Below, one piece after another: positions 1-7,014 of a stretch of DNA of 17,447 bases; position 1 is the stretch's first letter; every line of letters begins with the position of its first letter. Location of the stretch: NCBI GenBank assembly GCA_021737115.1, contig JAIPER010000023.1, positions 1-17,447 of the forward strand, in the 5' to 3' direction. This DNA is from Desulfohalobiaceae bacterium. GTDB lineage: Bacteria; Desulfobacterota; Desulfovibrionia; Desulfovibrionales; Desulfothermaceae. A program made the translations under genes and the position numbers. Under the pieces are notes generated by a model. It had not been told where the DNA came from, searched no databases, and saw only the letters and a program-made list of their open reading frames with translations.

Positions 1-1030
1 CGAACAGGCCTTGAAGATCATCGTCCGCAAAGGGGGCGGCAGCGTCCGGGACTGCCTCTCGGCCCTGTCCCAGATCCTGGCCCTTGGCCGGGACAGGCTC
101 GAGCTTCAGGAAGTCAGGGACATCCTGGGGGTTGCCGGCCAGGAGATGATGCTCTCTCTTGTCCAGGCCTTGATTGCCCGGGATTGTCTGAAGATCATGG
201 GCCTTGCCGGAGACCTGCTGGACACGGGATTGGACCTGGGTTTTTTTCTCCAGGACCTGACCACCCTCTGGCGCAACCTCTTTCTGCTCAAGCAGACCGG
301 GGAGCAGGGGGCCGATTTTCTGGAAATGCCCGCGGAAGAATCAGCCGAGCTCAAAAATCTGGCCGAAGGCATCACCCTGACCCGCATCCATGCCTCCTGG
401 CAGCTGACCCTGGAGGGCCAGCGCAGGGTCCTGACCAGTGTCGACCCTGGGCTGGCCCTGGAGCTTCTCCTGTTGAACCTGGCTTACCTGCCCGAGCTCA
501 TGCCCCTGGAACAGCTGAAAGCAGAAACCGGGGGGCCGTCAAGGAAACCACCATCCCCGGGGTCTGCCGGCAGCGGGAATCCCTCTTCGGCGGACAACAA
601 CAAAGCCAAGGGCATTGCTTCGTCTCGGGTGCAGGAGGCCCAGACAGACTGGGAAGGCAGCATCTCCGGAGACTGGCAGGGCTTTCTGGCCTATTTCAGA
701 TCCAGACAGAACGGCTCTTTTCTGCCGAGTCTGAACCATATCCAAGGCGAAATCCTGGGGGATACCCTGACCCTGACCTGCCCCACTTTTCTGGGAGAAC
801 GCCTGCAGGAAAAAGACAAGCTGGCCACCCTGAACAAGATCGCCAACGAATATTTTGAACGGGAAATAAGCATTCAGGTGAACCCCGGCCCCAAAAAGGC
901 CGAGCCAAACCCCGGAGATCTAAAAAACAAGATTCTGGCGAACCCGAAAGTGAAAAACATGTTAACCGAGTTCCAGGCCAGGGTCATTGAAGTGGGCACA
1001 GGAGCCAGATCAGACCCCGGAACAAGGTAA
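1..1030 (+). CDS. dnaX: DNA polymerase III subunit gamma/tau, C-terminal part (5' end outside window)
   Basis: This is the 3' part of the clamp-loader ATPase gene; the reading frame is open from base 2, so the gene starts upstream of the window. The first residues (EQALKIIVRKGGGSVRDCLS) match the segment after the ATPase core in DnaX, where a Gly-Ser-x-Arg-Asp motif precedes the domain III helical collar that builds the clamp-loader pentamer. Residues about 165-215 are a Pro/Gly/Ser/Asn-rich linker, followed by a C-terminal domain (about 215-340) that resembles the tau-type DnaX C-terminus. The P-loop and zinc module are not visible because they lie upstream. It is followed after 45 bases by ybaB and then recR, the classic dnaX-ybaB-recR order, which supports the assignment strongly. 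Whether a shorter gamma form is made cannot be judged from this fragment. Confidence 0.9.
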   Translation, partial: EQALKIIVRKGGGSVRDCLSALSQILALGRDRLELQEVRDILGVAGQEMMLSLVQALIARDCLKIMGLAGDLLDTGLDLGFFLQDLTTLWRNLFLLKQTGEQGADFLEMPAEESAELKNLAEGITLTRIHASWQLTLEGQRRVLTSVDPGLALELLLLNLAYLPELMPLEQLKAETGGPSRKPPSPGSAGSGNPSSADNNKAKGIASSRVQEAQTDWEGSISGDWQGFLAYFRSRQNGSFLPSLNHIQGEILGDTLTLTCPTFLGERLQEKDKLATLNKIANEYFEREISIQVNPGPKKAEPNPGDLKNKILANPKVKNMLTEFQARVIEVGTGARSDPGTR

Positions 1031-1075
1031 TTGAGTGTCTGAAAGAAAACAAAACAAACACGAGGAGTGACCGTC

Positions 1076-1384
1076 ATGGGTATGCAGGAAATGATGCGCC
1101 AGGCGCAGCAGATGCAGAAAAAGATCGCTGAAATGCAGAACGAACTGAAGGACAAGACCGTTGAGGCCTCGTCCGGCGGGGGTATGGTCACGGTCAAGGC
1201 CACGGGTTCGCAGGAGATCAAGGAGATCAGCATCGATCCCGCGGTTGTGGACCCTGAGGAACTGGAGATGCTTCAGGACCTCATTCTGACCGCGAGCAAC
1301 GAAGCCTTGAAAAAGGCCAAAGAAATGATGGAGAGCGAGATGTCCAAAATAACTGGGGGCTTGAAAATCCCCGGCGTTGTGTAA
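1076..1384 (+). CDS. ybaB: YbaB/EbfC family nucleoid-associated protein
   Basis: A 102-residue small, charged DNA-binding protein of the YbaB/EbfC family, which forms dimers that bind DNA and act as nucleoid-associated factors. The N-terminal helix is Met/Gln-rich (MMRQAQQMQKKIAEMQNEL), followed by the family-typical SGGGMVTVKATG strand and the IDPAVVDPEELEMLQDLI segment; it ends with the usual Gly-rich tail (GGLKIPG). The ATG at 1076 is chosen over an in-frame GTG at 1067 because a GAGGAG Shine-Dalgarno (1062-1067) lies 8 bases before it. It sits between dnaX and recR, its usual location, and is very probably co-transcribed with recR, whose GTG starts 12 bases after the ybaB stop. Confidence 0.93.
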   Translation: MGMQEMMRQAQQMQKKIAEMQNELKDKTVEASSGGGMVTVKATGSQEIKEISIDPAVVDPEELEMLQDLILTASNEALKKAKEMMESEMSKITGGLKIPGVV

Positions 1385-1396
1385 AGGTGAATCCAC

Positions 1397-2002
1397 GTGG
1401 AAAAACTGCCCCATGCCTTACGTGCCGTTGTCGACCAGTTCTCCCGGCTGCCGGGGCTCGGTCCGAAATCCGCCCTGCGGATCGCCCTGATTCTGCTCCA
1501 GCAGCCTGAAGACAGGACCCGAAACCTGGGAAACGCCATCCTCAGGCTCCGGGAATCGCTCACCCTGTGCAGCCAGTGCGGCAGCATCAGCGAGACCGAC
1601 CCCTGTGTCATCTGCAGCGATGCACGCAGAAGCGAGGACCGACTCTGCCTGGTGGCCGACTGGGACGCCCTTTTGACCATAGACGAGGCCGGCTTCTATC
1701 AGGGCAAGTACCTGGTTCTGGGCGGCCTTCTCTCCCCCCTGAACGGGGTCCAGTCCGGGCAACTAGCCACGAACCTTTTGAAGAAGAGACTCGATTCCGG
1801 CCTCATCCGGGAAGTCATTCTAGCTCTGGGGACCACCAGAGACAGCGAAGCCACGGAATCCTACATCAGCAACCTTATCCGGGAGCAGTACCCTGAGGTC
1901 CGAATCACCCGGCTGGCCCAGGGGATCCCCATCGGCGCTCAACTCAAGCACATGGATCGGGAGACCCTGAAGCAGTCTTTGAACTACCGGCAGGAACTGT
2001 AA
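1397..2002 (+). CDS. recR: Recombination mediator protein RecR
   Basis: A 201-residue RecR, the usual length for the family. RecR works with RecO (and RecF) to load RecA on SSB-covered single-stranded DNA at gaps. The N-terminal helix-hairpin-helix is visible around FSRLPGLGPKSALRIA (residues 15-30), then a four-cysteine zinc finger (C58, C61, C70, C73), then a Toprim domain from about residue 81 (LCLVADWDALLTIDEAG) with the GKYLVLGGLLSPLNG segment typical of RecR. The start is GTG, supported by an AAAGGTGA Shine-Dalgarno-like stretch at 1383-1390. It lies in the dnaX-ybaB-recR operon, and recD2 begins 10 bases after its stop, so a repair helicase has been added to the cluster. Confidence 0.96.
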   Translation: MEKLPHALRAVVDQFSRLPGLGPKSALRIALILLQQPEDRTRNLGNAILRLRESLTLCSQCGSISETDPCVICSDARRSEDRLCLVADWDALLTIDEAGFYQGKYLVLGGLLSPLNGVQSGQLATNLLKKRLDSGLIREVILALGTTRDSEATESYISNLIREQYPEVRITRLAQGIPIGAQLKHMDRETLKQSLNYRQEL

Positions 2003-2012
2003 GGATTCGTCC

Positions 2013-4217
2013 GTGACACTTGAAAAAGGAGACCAAAGCAACAATCTTGCCACACTCAAGGGCGAGATCGTCTCCATCGTCTATCACAACCCCGAGAGCC
2101 ACTACCTGGTGGCCAGGTTGAAATCCCCCCGGGAGCCGGGCCAGATCACGGTGGTCGGCAATCTTGGCCAGCTCGTGCCTGGAGAAACCGTCGAGCTCAG
2201 CGGGACCTGGCAGGAGCACCCCAAATTCGGACGGCAGTTCCAGGCCATATCCTGCGTGCAGTCTCTACCGGCCACCCTGAACGGGATCAAGCGTTATCTG
2301 GCCTCGGGGATGATGAGTGGAGTCGGCCCGGCTCTGGCGGAGCGGCTGATCCAGGCCTTCGGCTCCACGGTCCTTGATCATCTGGACAACGATCCGGAAA
2401 AGCTCCTGGAGATCGAGGGCATCGGTCCGAAGAAACTGAAAACCATAAGAGATTCCTGGCAGGAACAGCGCGAAATCCGCTCTTTGCTGCTCTTTCTGCA
2501 GTCCCATGACGTCTCTCCCACCTTTGCCGGCAAGATCTTCAAGCGCTACGGGGCCCATTCCCTGGAAAAACTTCGGGAAAACCCCTATGACCTGGTCTAC
2601 GAAATCCGGGGAATCGGGTTCAAGACAGCTGACAACATGGCCTTGAAGCTCGGCTTCTCACCGGACAGCCCCTATCGTCTCGAGGCCCTTATCGTCTACA
2701 CCCTGTTTCAGTTCAGCGAACAGGGGCACCTTTTCTGTCCCCGGGAGGAGCTGCTGGAGCGGGCCGCCAAGACACTGGAAACGGTGGACCCCGCCGGCCT
2801 GGAACAGGCCCTGCGCGTCATAGAAGAAAGAAAGCGGGTCCGGATCCTGGACCTGCCGGACCAGGGCATCAGTCAGGCGGTCTTTCCCAGTCATTTCTAC
2901 GCCTGGGAAACAGAGATCGCCACCAGGCTGGTCAATCTCTTTAAACACCCCGCTCCCCTGGCCCTGGACCGGATAGAGGGACAGCTTCTCCGCCTGGAGC
3001 GGGAACTGAAAATGCAGCTCTCCGAAGAACAGCGGGAAGCGGTAGCCGGGGCCCTGAAGCACAAGGTCATGGTCATCACCGGCGGACCCGGGACCGGAAA
3101 GACGACCATCACCAGGATCATCATCCAGGCCTTGAAACAAAACGGGCTGAAAATCAAGCTGGCCGCCCCCACGGGTCGGGCCGCCAAGCGCCTGGCTGAG
3201 GCCACGGGATTTCAGGCCTCCACCGTGCATCGCCTCCTGGGCTTCAGCCACGGGGGGCAATTTTCCCACAACGAGGACAGCAAACTCAAGGCGGACCTGC
3301 TCCTCGTCGATGAGGCTTCGATGCTCGACTGCCACCTCTTTGTCAATCTCCTTCGGGCCCTGCCCCTGACCTGCCGGCTGATCCTGGTGGGAGACGTAAA
3401 CCAGTTGCCCCCGGTCGGGCCGGGCAACATCCTGGCCGATCTTTTGAACAGTCAGACCATCCCCAGTTCCTGGCTTCACCGCATTTTCCGCCAGGCCAGG
3501 CAGAGCATGATCGTGGTCAACGCCCACCGCATCAACCAGGGCGAATTGCCAGTTTCCTCCCCGAAAGAACCGCCTCAGGCCGATTTTTTCTGGACGGAGA
3601 TGGAAGATCCCAACAAAGTCCAGGAGATGATCCTGAAGACGGTCAGCCGGCGTATCCCGGAGGTCTACGGACTGGATCCGGTCAGGGACGTCCAGGTCCT
3701 GACCCCGATGCACAAGGGCCAGGTCGGGACCAATGAGCTGAACCGACTCCTGCAGGATCTCCTAAACCCCCGGGGCAGGGAATTCAAGGTCGGGATGCGC
3801 GTCTTCCGGACCGGGGATCGGGTCCTGCAGACCAGAAACAACTATGAAAAAGAGGTCTTTAACGGAGATCTGGGCTGGGTGAAAAAAGTGGACCGGGAAG
3901 CGGGAGAACTCCTGGTTGATTTCGAAGGCCATGGGGTCAAATACGAGCAGCCGGAGTTGGACGAACTCAGCCTGGCCTACGCCATCAGCGTCCATAAATC
4001 CCAGGGAAGCGAATACCCGGCCGTGGTCATGCCCCTTCTGACCCAGCATTATATTCTCCTGCAGCGCAACCTGATCTACACCGGGCTGACCAGGGCCAGG
4101 CAACTGGCCGTCATCTTCGGCAGCCACAAGGCCCTCTCCATCGGGCTCAAGAATGTGGGCGGAACCCGGCGCTACACCAATCTCAAGTACCGGCTGCGGG
4201 AGGCCTTCGGCAATTGA
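2013..4217 (+). CDS. recD2: RecD2-type ATP-dependent 5'-3' DNA helicase
   Basis: A 734-residue superfamily 1B helicase of the RecD2/YrrC type, which acts without RecB and RecC. The N-terminal OB-like region (residues about 10-85) is followed by helix-hairpin-helix segments (SGVGPALAERL near 102, LEIEGIGPKKL near 131, IRGIGFKTAD near 199), the layout that separates RecD2 from classical RecD. The helicase core has Walker A GGPGTGKTT (357-365), a motif Ia APTGRAAKRL, Walker B with D433-E434 (VDEAS), motif III VGDVNQLPPVGPG, and a C-terminal UvrD_C_2-type segment containing SLAYAISVHKSQGSEYP near 652-670. The start is GTG with AAGGA at 2001-2005. The role is inferred to be processing of gaps, ends or stalled forks together with RecR. 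The -35 element of the following tRNA-Leu gene overlaps its stop codon. Confidence 0.94.
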   Translation: MTLEKGDQSNNLATLKGEIVSIVYHNPESHYLVARLKSPREPGQITVVGNLGQLVPGETVELSGTWQEHPKFGRQFQAISCVQSLPATLNGIKRYLASGMMSGVGPALAERLIQAFGSTVLDHLDNDPEKLLEIEGIGPKKLKTIRDSWQEQREIRSLLLFLQSHDVSPTFAGKIFKRYGAHSLEKLRENPYDLVYEIRGIGFKTADNMALKLGFSPDSPYRLEALIVYTLFQFSEQGHLFCPREELLERAAKTLETVDPAGLEQALRVIEERKRVRILDLPDQGISQAVFPSHFYAWETEIATRLVNLFKHPAPLALDRIEGQLLRLERELKMQLSEEQREAVAGALKHKVMVITGGPGTGKTTITRIIIQALKQNGLKIKLAAPTGRAAKRLAEATGFQASTVHRLLGFSHGGQFSHNEDSKLKADLLLVDEASMLDCHLFVNLLRALPLTCRLILVGDVNQLPPVGPGNILADLLNSQTIPSSWLHRIFRQARQSMIVVNAHRINQGELPVSSPKEPPQADFFWTEMEDPNKVQEMILKTVSRRIPEVYGLDPVRDVQVLTPMHKGQVGTNELNRLLQDLLNPRGREFKVGMRVFRTGDRVLQTRNNYEKEVFNGDLGWVKKVDREAGELLVDFEGHGVKYEQPELDELSLAYAISVHKSQGSEYPAVVMPLLTQHYILLQRNLIYTGLTRARQLAVIFGSHKALSIGLKNVGGTRRYTNLKYRLREAFGN

Positions 4218-4242
4218 CAACTCTGCCTGCCGAAGATAGTTT
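4214..4242 (+). promoter_or_regulatory. Putative sigma70 promoter of tRNA-Leu
   Basis: A perfect -35 box TTGACA at 4214-4219 is followed after 17 bases by a weak -10 (TAGTTT, 4237-4242), placing the transcription start a few bases before the tRNA at 4252. The -35 box contains the TGA stop codon of recD2, so the two functions share bases. The -10 is poor, hence moderate confidence. Confidence 0.5.
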
Positions 4243-4251
4243 CAAGCGCAG

Positions 4252-4335
4252 GCGAGAGTGGCGGAATTGGCAGACGCACTGGACTTAGGATCCAGCGGTA
4301 TATCCGTGGGAGTTCGAATCTCCCCTCTCGCACCA
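4252..4335 (+). tRNA. tRNA-Leu (anticodon UAG)
   Basis: The sequence folds as a class II tRNA. The acceptor stem GCGAGAG (4252-4258) pairs with CTCTCGC (4325-4331), followed by the discriminator A and an encoded CCA (4333-4335). The anticodon arm is CTGGA / loop CTTAGGA / TCCAG, giving anticodon TAG at 4286-4288, which reads CUN leucine codons. A long variable arm, typical of tRNA-Leu, follows, and then the T arm with GTTCGAATC. The D arm contains TGGCGGAATTGGCAGACGCA, characteristic of leucine tRNAs. A CAGCTC-N6-GAGCTG hairpin lies downstream at 4358-4375 but has no T-tract, so I do not call it a terminator; the remaining bases to 4510 show no feature. Confidence 0.98.
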
Positions 4336-4510
4336 TCCTTACAAACCATTCGGACTGCAGCTCGGCTTGGAGCTGATCAGGAGCTGACCGGAATGCTTCT
4401 CCACGCCTTTGATCATGAACAGGAAAACAAAGGACCGCACTCTCGATCCGCTTTTTGGACATACATGAAACGACCGAATAACCAGGGCTGGTCTTTACAC
4501 AGAGGCCAAT

Positions 4511-4541
4511 AAAAAATAAAAGCCAGGACAAAGCCCTGGCT
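4511..4541 (-). terminator. Rho-independent terminator of the PEP-CTERM gene
   Basis: On the minus strand a stem AGCCAGG/CCTGGCT (4521-4527 with 4535-4541, 7-nt loop) is followed by a run of T with a single A (complement of AAAAAATAAA, 4511-4520). It lies 26-56 bases past the stop of the minus-strand gene. The + strand side lacks a good T-tract, so it acts mainly on the minus strand. Confidence 0.8.
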
Positions 4542-4566
4542 CTATTTAAGCGAAGCCTTCAAGACA

Positions 4567-5313
4567 TCAAGTTCTTAAAAACCTCTTCCGGCCAAAGCCG
4601 ATCAGCCCCAGCAGTCCGGTCCCGAAGAGGAGATAAGTGGTGGGTTCGGGGACAACATTGACTCGAAGGGAGGACACTTCCCAATCCGAATCTCTCTGTC
4701 TGACCATTCCTGTAGCAAAGGTCTGATTTTGAAAAACACTATTGCTCAGGGCATCAATATCAGCCTGGTCTGTTTCATTATAATAATTGCCGTCTGTATC
4801 AAGAGGATTTGCGTAATTATCATGAGCCCACCAGGCAAAACCTAGAGACCCTATGACTCCGCTTTTTCCATCATAGGTGTAGTCTTCCCAGCTTAACGGC
4901 TCGGCCCATCCTGCGGTAGGGCTATTGAGAATTAAGGCATTGCTACCCCAATCTTGAGTAAATTCATCCCCCTGCCAGTCTCCTACCAATTTCACTTCAA
5001 AATCACCACTCAGTTCATCGACTGTTGTATTTTCGACCCAATATATCCAATGCAACCTCTTTCCCAGATCTCCCGTGCTATAGGCGATCTCATCATAGGG
5101 ATGGATCAGGTTTGTGCCTGGATAAGACCCTGTGCGCAGATTGGTAAACATCCCTGAGGCAACATCCTCTTTGGTCTCCTCCCACCAGTCAGCCCAGTCC
5201 GGTGACCCATACACATTTGGCGCTGAATCTACATATAATTCTAAGGCTTGAACATTTACTGAAAACAAAAAGACTAAAAGACAAACAAACACGACTAAAA
5301 TAAATCTTTTCAT
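4567..5313 (-). CDS. PEP-CTERM sorting domain protein, secreted, function unknown
   Basis: A 248-residue protein with a Sec signal peptide (MKRF plus a hydrophobic run, probable cleavage after VQA, residue 23). Its C-terminal sorting signal consists of the VPEP motif (221-224), a hydrophobic helix (YLLFGTGLLGLIGF) and a basic tail (GRKRFLRT). In this family the signal is recognised by an exosortase, usually linked to exopolysaccharide or biofilm export. The central ~190 residues are rich in Trp, Tyr and Asp and have no domain I recognise. The start is well supported by AAGGAG (5320-5325 complement), 6 bases before the ATG. A TATAAT at 5353-5358 (minus strand) has no convincing -35. The gene is clearly more A+T-rich than recD2 or argD, stands alone between two tRNA genes, and no exosortase gene is in the window; recent acquisition is possible. 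Confidence 0.9.
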   Translation of the reverse strand: MKRFILVVFVCLLVFLFSVNVQALELYVDSAPNVYGSPDWADWWEETKEDVASGMFTNLRTGSYPGTNLIHPYDEIAYSTGDLGKRLHWIYWVENTTVDELSGDFEVKLVGDWQGDEFTQDWGSNALILNSPTAGWAEPLSWEDYTYDGKSGVIGSLGFAWWAHDNYANPLDTDGNYYNETDQADIDALSNSVFQNQTFATGMVRQRDSDWEVSSLRVNVVPEPTTYLLFGTGLLGLIGFGRKRFLRT

Positions 5314-5411
5314 AGCATTCTCCTTATTACATTTAAAATTTTACAGTTAACAATTATAGACAAATTCTTTTCATAAATACCTCCATCTTATTGCTCACGG
5401 GATTTTCTAGT

Positions 5412-5466
5412 AAAAAGGCGGCTTGAATTTTTCGAATAGCTGGCCCATGTTTCAAGCCTGATCGCC
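5412..5466 (-). promoter_or_regulatory. Terminator-like hairpin in the leader of the PEP-CTERM gene
   Basis: On the minus strand GGCTTGAA (5458-5451) and TTCAAGCC (5427-5420) form a perfect 8-bp stem. It can be extended by GGC/GCC (5466-5464 with 5419-5417) across a 5-nt bulge, and TTTTT (5416-5412) follows at once. It lies about 100 bases before the PEP-CTERM start on the same strand. It could be the end of an upstream transcript or an attenuator; no known riboswitch class was recognised in the bases before it. Confidence 0.45.
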
Positions 5467-5835
5467 CTGAGATTCATTGTTTCACCACTCTTTAAAAGCA
5501 AAAATTATGCCTAATATTTACCCAAAAGCATCTAATAGGATAATTGCATGAATTTATTGCTCTACTTAATGACATGATGTCTTTTCAGCGTCCTGATAGG
5601 ACTTCGGTCCTGGCAAAAGAGGCTGAGAGTGTATGCAGTGATGGAACCGGAATTCATCCCATACTCTTAGGTGATCACTACCAAACAGAATCCGTTAGGG
5701 AGGCGATTGATCAAAAAGTGATGGCAGGTCCTGCAAACCGGACCCAATCATGGCCGGACCGGCTTATATAATAAAAGGGGGCTGGAAAAGAGAGGCAGTG
5801 CGGAGAAAATCGTAGTGTGGCAGCAATAGGGCGGC
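5467..5835. other. Gene-free region with several short inverted repeats
   Basis: I see no convincing gene here. The 75-codon + strand frame at 5544-5771 begins with TTG, has no good ribosome site and resembles no family I know. The region does hold structure: AGGAC-TTCG-GTCCT (5598-5611, a 5-bp stem with a stable UUCG loop), a longer imperfect stem AGAGT..ATG/CATACTCT (5626-5667) enclosing GATG/CATC, the palindrome GTGATCAC (5671-5678), and two direct copies of CCGGACC near 5738 and 5754. It may encode a small structured RNA or be decayed sequence; strand and boundaries cannot be set from sequence alone. Confidence 0.3.
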
Positions 5836-5877
5836 AAAGAAGAAAGGGAGCCTGCAGACCAATCGCTGCAAACTCCC
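5836..5877 (-). terminator. Rho-independent terminator of tRNA-Arg
   Basis: On the minus strand a 12-bp stem (5877-5866 with 5857-5846, including two G-U pairs, 8-nt loop) is followed by TTTCTTCTTT (5845-5836). It starts 9 bases after the CCA end of tRNA-Arg and is a good fit for its transcription terminator. Confidence 0.8.
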
Positions 5878-5885
5878 GTTGTTTG

Positions 5886-5962
5886 TGGTGCGCCAGGGGC
5901 GATTCGAACACCCGGCCTTCTGATTCGTAGTCAGATGCTCTATCCGGCTGAGCTACTGGCGC
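5886..5962 (-). tRNA. tRNA-Arg (anticodon ACG)
   Basis: Read on the minus strand, the acceptor stem GCGCCAG pairs with CTGGCGC, followed by discriminator A and encoded CCA. The D arm has GCTCAGCCGGATAGAGC, the anticodon arm is TCTGA / CTACGAA / TCAGA with anticodon ACG (5926-5928 complement), and the T arm is GGGTG-TTCGAAT-CGCCC. This tRNA reads CGN arginine codons after A34 deamination. A strong promoter (5972-6000) and a terminator (5836-5877) flank it, so it is an independent single-gene unit. Confidence 0.98.
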
Positions 5963-5971
5963 CTAGAGATA

Positions 5972-6000
5972 TTTTTATGGTGTTCCGGATCAATTGTCAA
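5972..6000 (-). promoter_or_regulatory. Sigma70 promoter of tRNA-Arg
   Basis: On the minus strand a perfect TTGACA (6000-5995) is followed after 17 bases by TAAAAA (5977-5972). The predicted start of transcription falls a few bases before the mature tRNA 5' end at 5962, as expected for a short-leader tRNA unit. Confidence 0.7.
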
Positions 6001-6040
6001 GGAATTGCGGTCGTCATTTTGGCCTCATCCAGCAGCCAGA

Positions 6041-6087
6041 TTGGGGACGGTCCCCTGACTCCCGGGGTATTCGGGGAGGTACCCCCC
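6041..6087. repeat. REP-like GC-rich palindrome cluster
   Basis: The stretch contains GGGGAC-G-GTCCCC (6043-6055, two 6-base arms), CTCCC...GGGAG (6059-6063 with 6074-6078) and a GGTACC-centred palindrome in a G/C run (6073-6087). It lies just past the stop of the hydrolase gene. Its form is that of extragenic palindromic repeats spread by REP-associated tyrosine transposases; no second copy was found in this window, so this is inference. A further weak hairpin CTCTG-TTAAT-CAGAG (6088-6102) abuts the hydrolase stop. Confidence 0.45.
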
Positions 6088-6103
6088 CTCTGTTAATCAG
6101 AGA

Positions 6104-6901
6104 TTATTTCTGAAAGGACCTCGGACTTGCCAGGGCAGCCCGGATCCACTCCAGGGTAGCCTCCCAGGCCAGCCCGGCATTGACCTGAAAACGATGGTCT
6201 GCATCCGGGATAAAACGAAGGGTCTTGGGCTCCCCGGCAGCAGCGTAGATCTTTTCTGCATCCCGGGGGGAGACGCTCTCGTCCCGCCTGCCGTGAACGA
6301 CCATCAGTCTCCTGGGCGCGATCAGGCCTGCAGATCGAAGCACATCATGTTTTTGCAGATCGTCGAGGAAAGCACCCTTGATTTGGAGAGAACCTTCAGG
6401 GCTTTGCAGGCTGATCAGTTCGGAATCCGGAGAACTGCCCATGGCCAGTCCGGCAAAGAGATCATAAGGCCTGGCCGGCGCGGCCCAGGTGCAGACCGAT
6501 CGCACCCGGTGGTCCTCTGCCGCCTGGCAGATGACGGTCGTTCCCCCGAAGCTGCGGCCCATGGTCAGCACGGGCCCCGGGAACCGCTCCCGGCACCAGG
6601 TCACGGCCGTCGTCAGATCATTGATCTGCCCACTTAGGGTCAAGTCCTCGAATTGCCCCTGACTCTCGCCGTTGCCGGCAAAATCAAACACCAGGACAGA
6701 GATGCCGGTTTTGGAGGAAAGAAAACGGCCCATCTCCAGGGTCCTGCCTCCACCTTCCTTGCTGCCGGTGAAGCCGTGACAGATGATAAGCACGGACTGC
6801 GGCTGTTTTTCTCCCTCCAAAAACAGGCCGGACAAGGTCAGCCCGTCAGGGTTTTTCCACCAGATTTGCGCGTACACTCTGTTATCCATAGGTAATTCCA
6901 T
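6104..6901 (-). CDS. Alpha/beta hydrolase (serine hydrolase, esterase-like)
   Basis: A 265-residue cytoplasmic alpha/beta-hydrolase fold protein with no signal peptide. The oxyanion-hole motif HGFTG is at 42-46, and an early strand ends in VLVFDFAGNGESQG (69-82). The nucleophile elbow is GRSFGG with S117; D207 (GRRDESV) and H236 (DADHRF) complete a Ser-Asp-His triad. This pattern is seen in YqkD/BEM46-type esterases and related peptidase-like hydrolases; the substrate cannot be predicted. The ATG at 6901 lacks a good Shine-Dalgarno; an in-frame ATG at 6889 is preceded by TGGAA with suitable spacing and may be the true start, which would remove four residues. It is divergent from the phospholipase-like gene at 7015 across a 113-base shared upstream region, and is followed by a palindrome cluster. 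Confidence 0.85.
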   Translation of the reverse strand: MELPMDNRVYAQIWWKNPDGLTLSGLFLEGEKQPQSVLIICHGFTGSKEGGGRTLEMGRFLSSKTGISVLVFDFAGNGESQGQFEDLTLSGQINDLTTAVTWCRERFPGPVLTMGRSFGGTTVICQAAEDHRVRSVCTWAAPARPYDLFAGLAMGSSPDSELISLQSPEGSLQIKGAFLDDLQKHDVLRSAGLIAPRRLMVVHGRRDESVSPRDAEKIYAAAGEPKTLRFIPDADHRFQVNAGLAWEATLEWIRAALASPRSFQK

Positions 6902-6923
6902 TTAAAAAAACAACCTGTTTTGG

Positions 6924-6952
6924 TTGACTTGTCTTTCCCGAAGAATTATAGT
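6924..6952 (+). promoter_or_regulatory. Sigma70 promoter for the phospholipase C-like gene
   Basis: TTGACT (6924-6929), a 17-base spacer and TATAGT (6947-6952) make a near-consensus promoter directed at the gene starting at 7015. The predicted leader is about 55 bases. The promoter lies in the gap between two divergent genes. Confidence 0.7.
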
Positions 6953-7014
6953 ATTTGAATTCATTACTTCATTAATTATCACCGATACCAATAGTTCCCG
7001 GCCGATTTTCTGAT

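Noticed and set aside
2658..3713. Long 351-codon open frame on the minus strand inside recD2
   Set aside because: It is antisense to all helicase motifs, has no ribosome site or recognisable domain, and is explained by codon bias of the GC-rich gene on the other strand.
4172..4531. Open frames on both strands across the tRNA-Leu gene (also 4258-4512 on +)
   Set aside because: Both translate the tRNA itself; the minus-strand GRFELPRIYRW stretch is a common artefact of tRNA-Leu genes.
5314..5411. Cyclic di-GMP riboswitch upstream of the PEP-CTERM gene
   Set aside because: Sought because of the biofilm link, but the conserved core of the class I aptamer is not seen on either strand.
5544..5771. 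75-codon + strand frame before tRNA-Arg
   Set aside because: TTG start with poor ribosome site, no family resemblance, and hairpin-rich DNA; treated as non-coding.
4336..5885. Integrated element with tRNA attachment sites
   Set aside because: No direct repeat of either tRNA 3' end and no integrase were found within the window.
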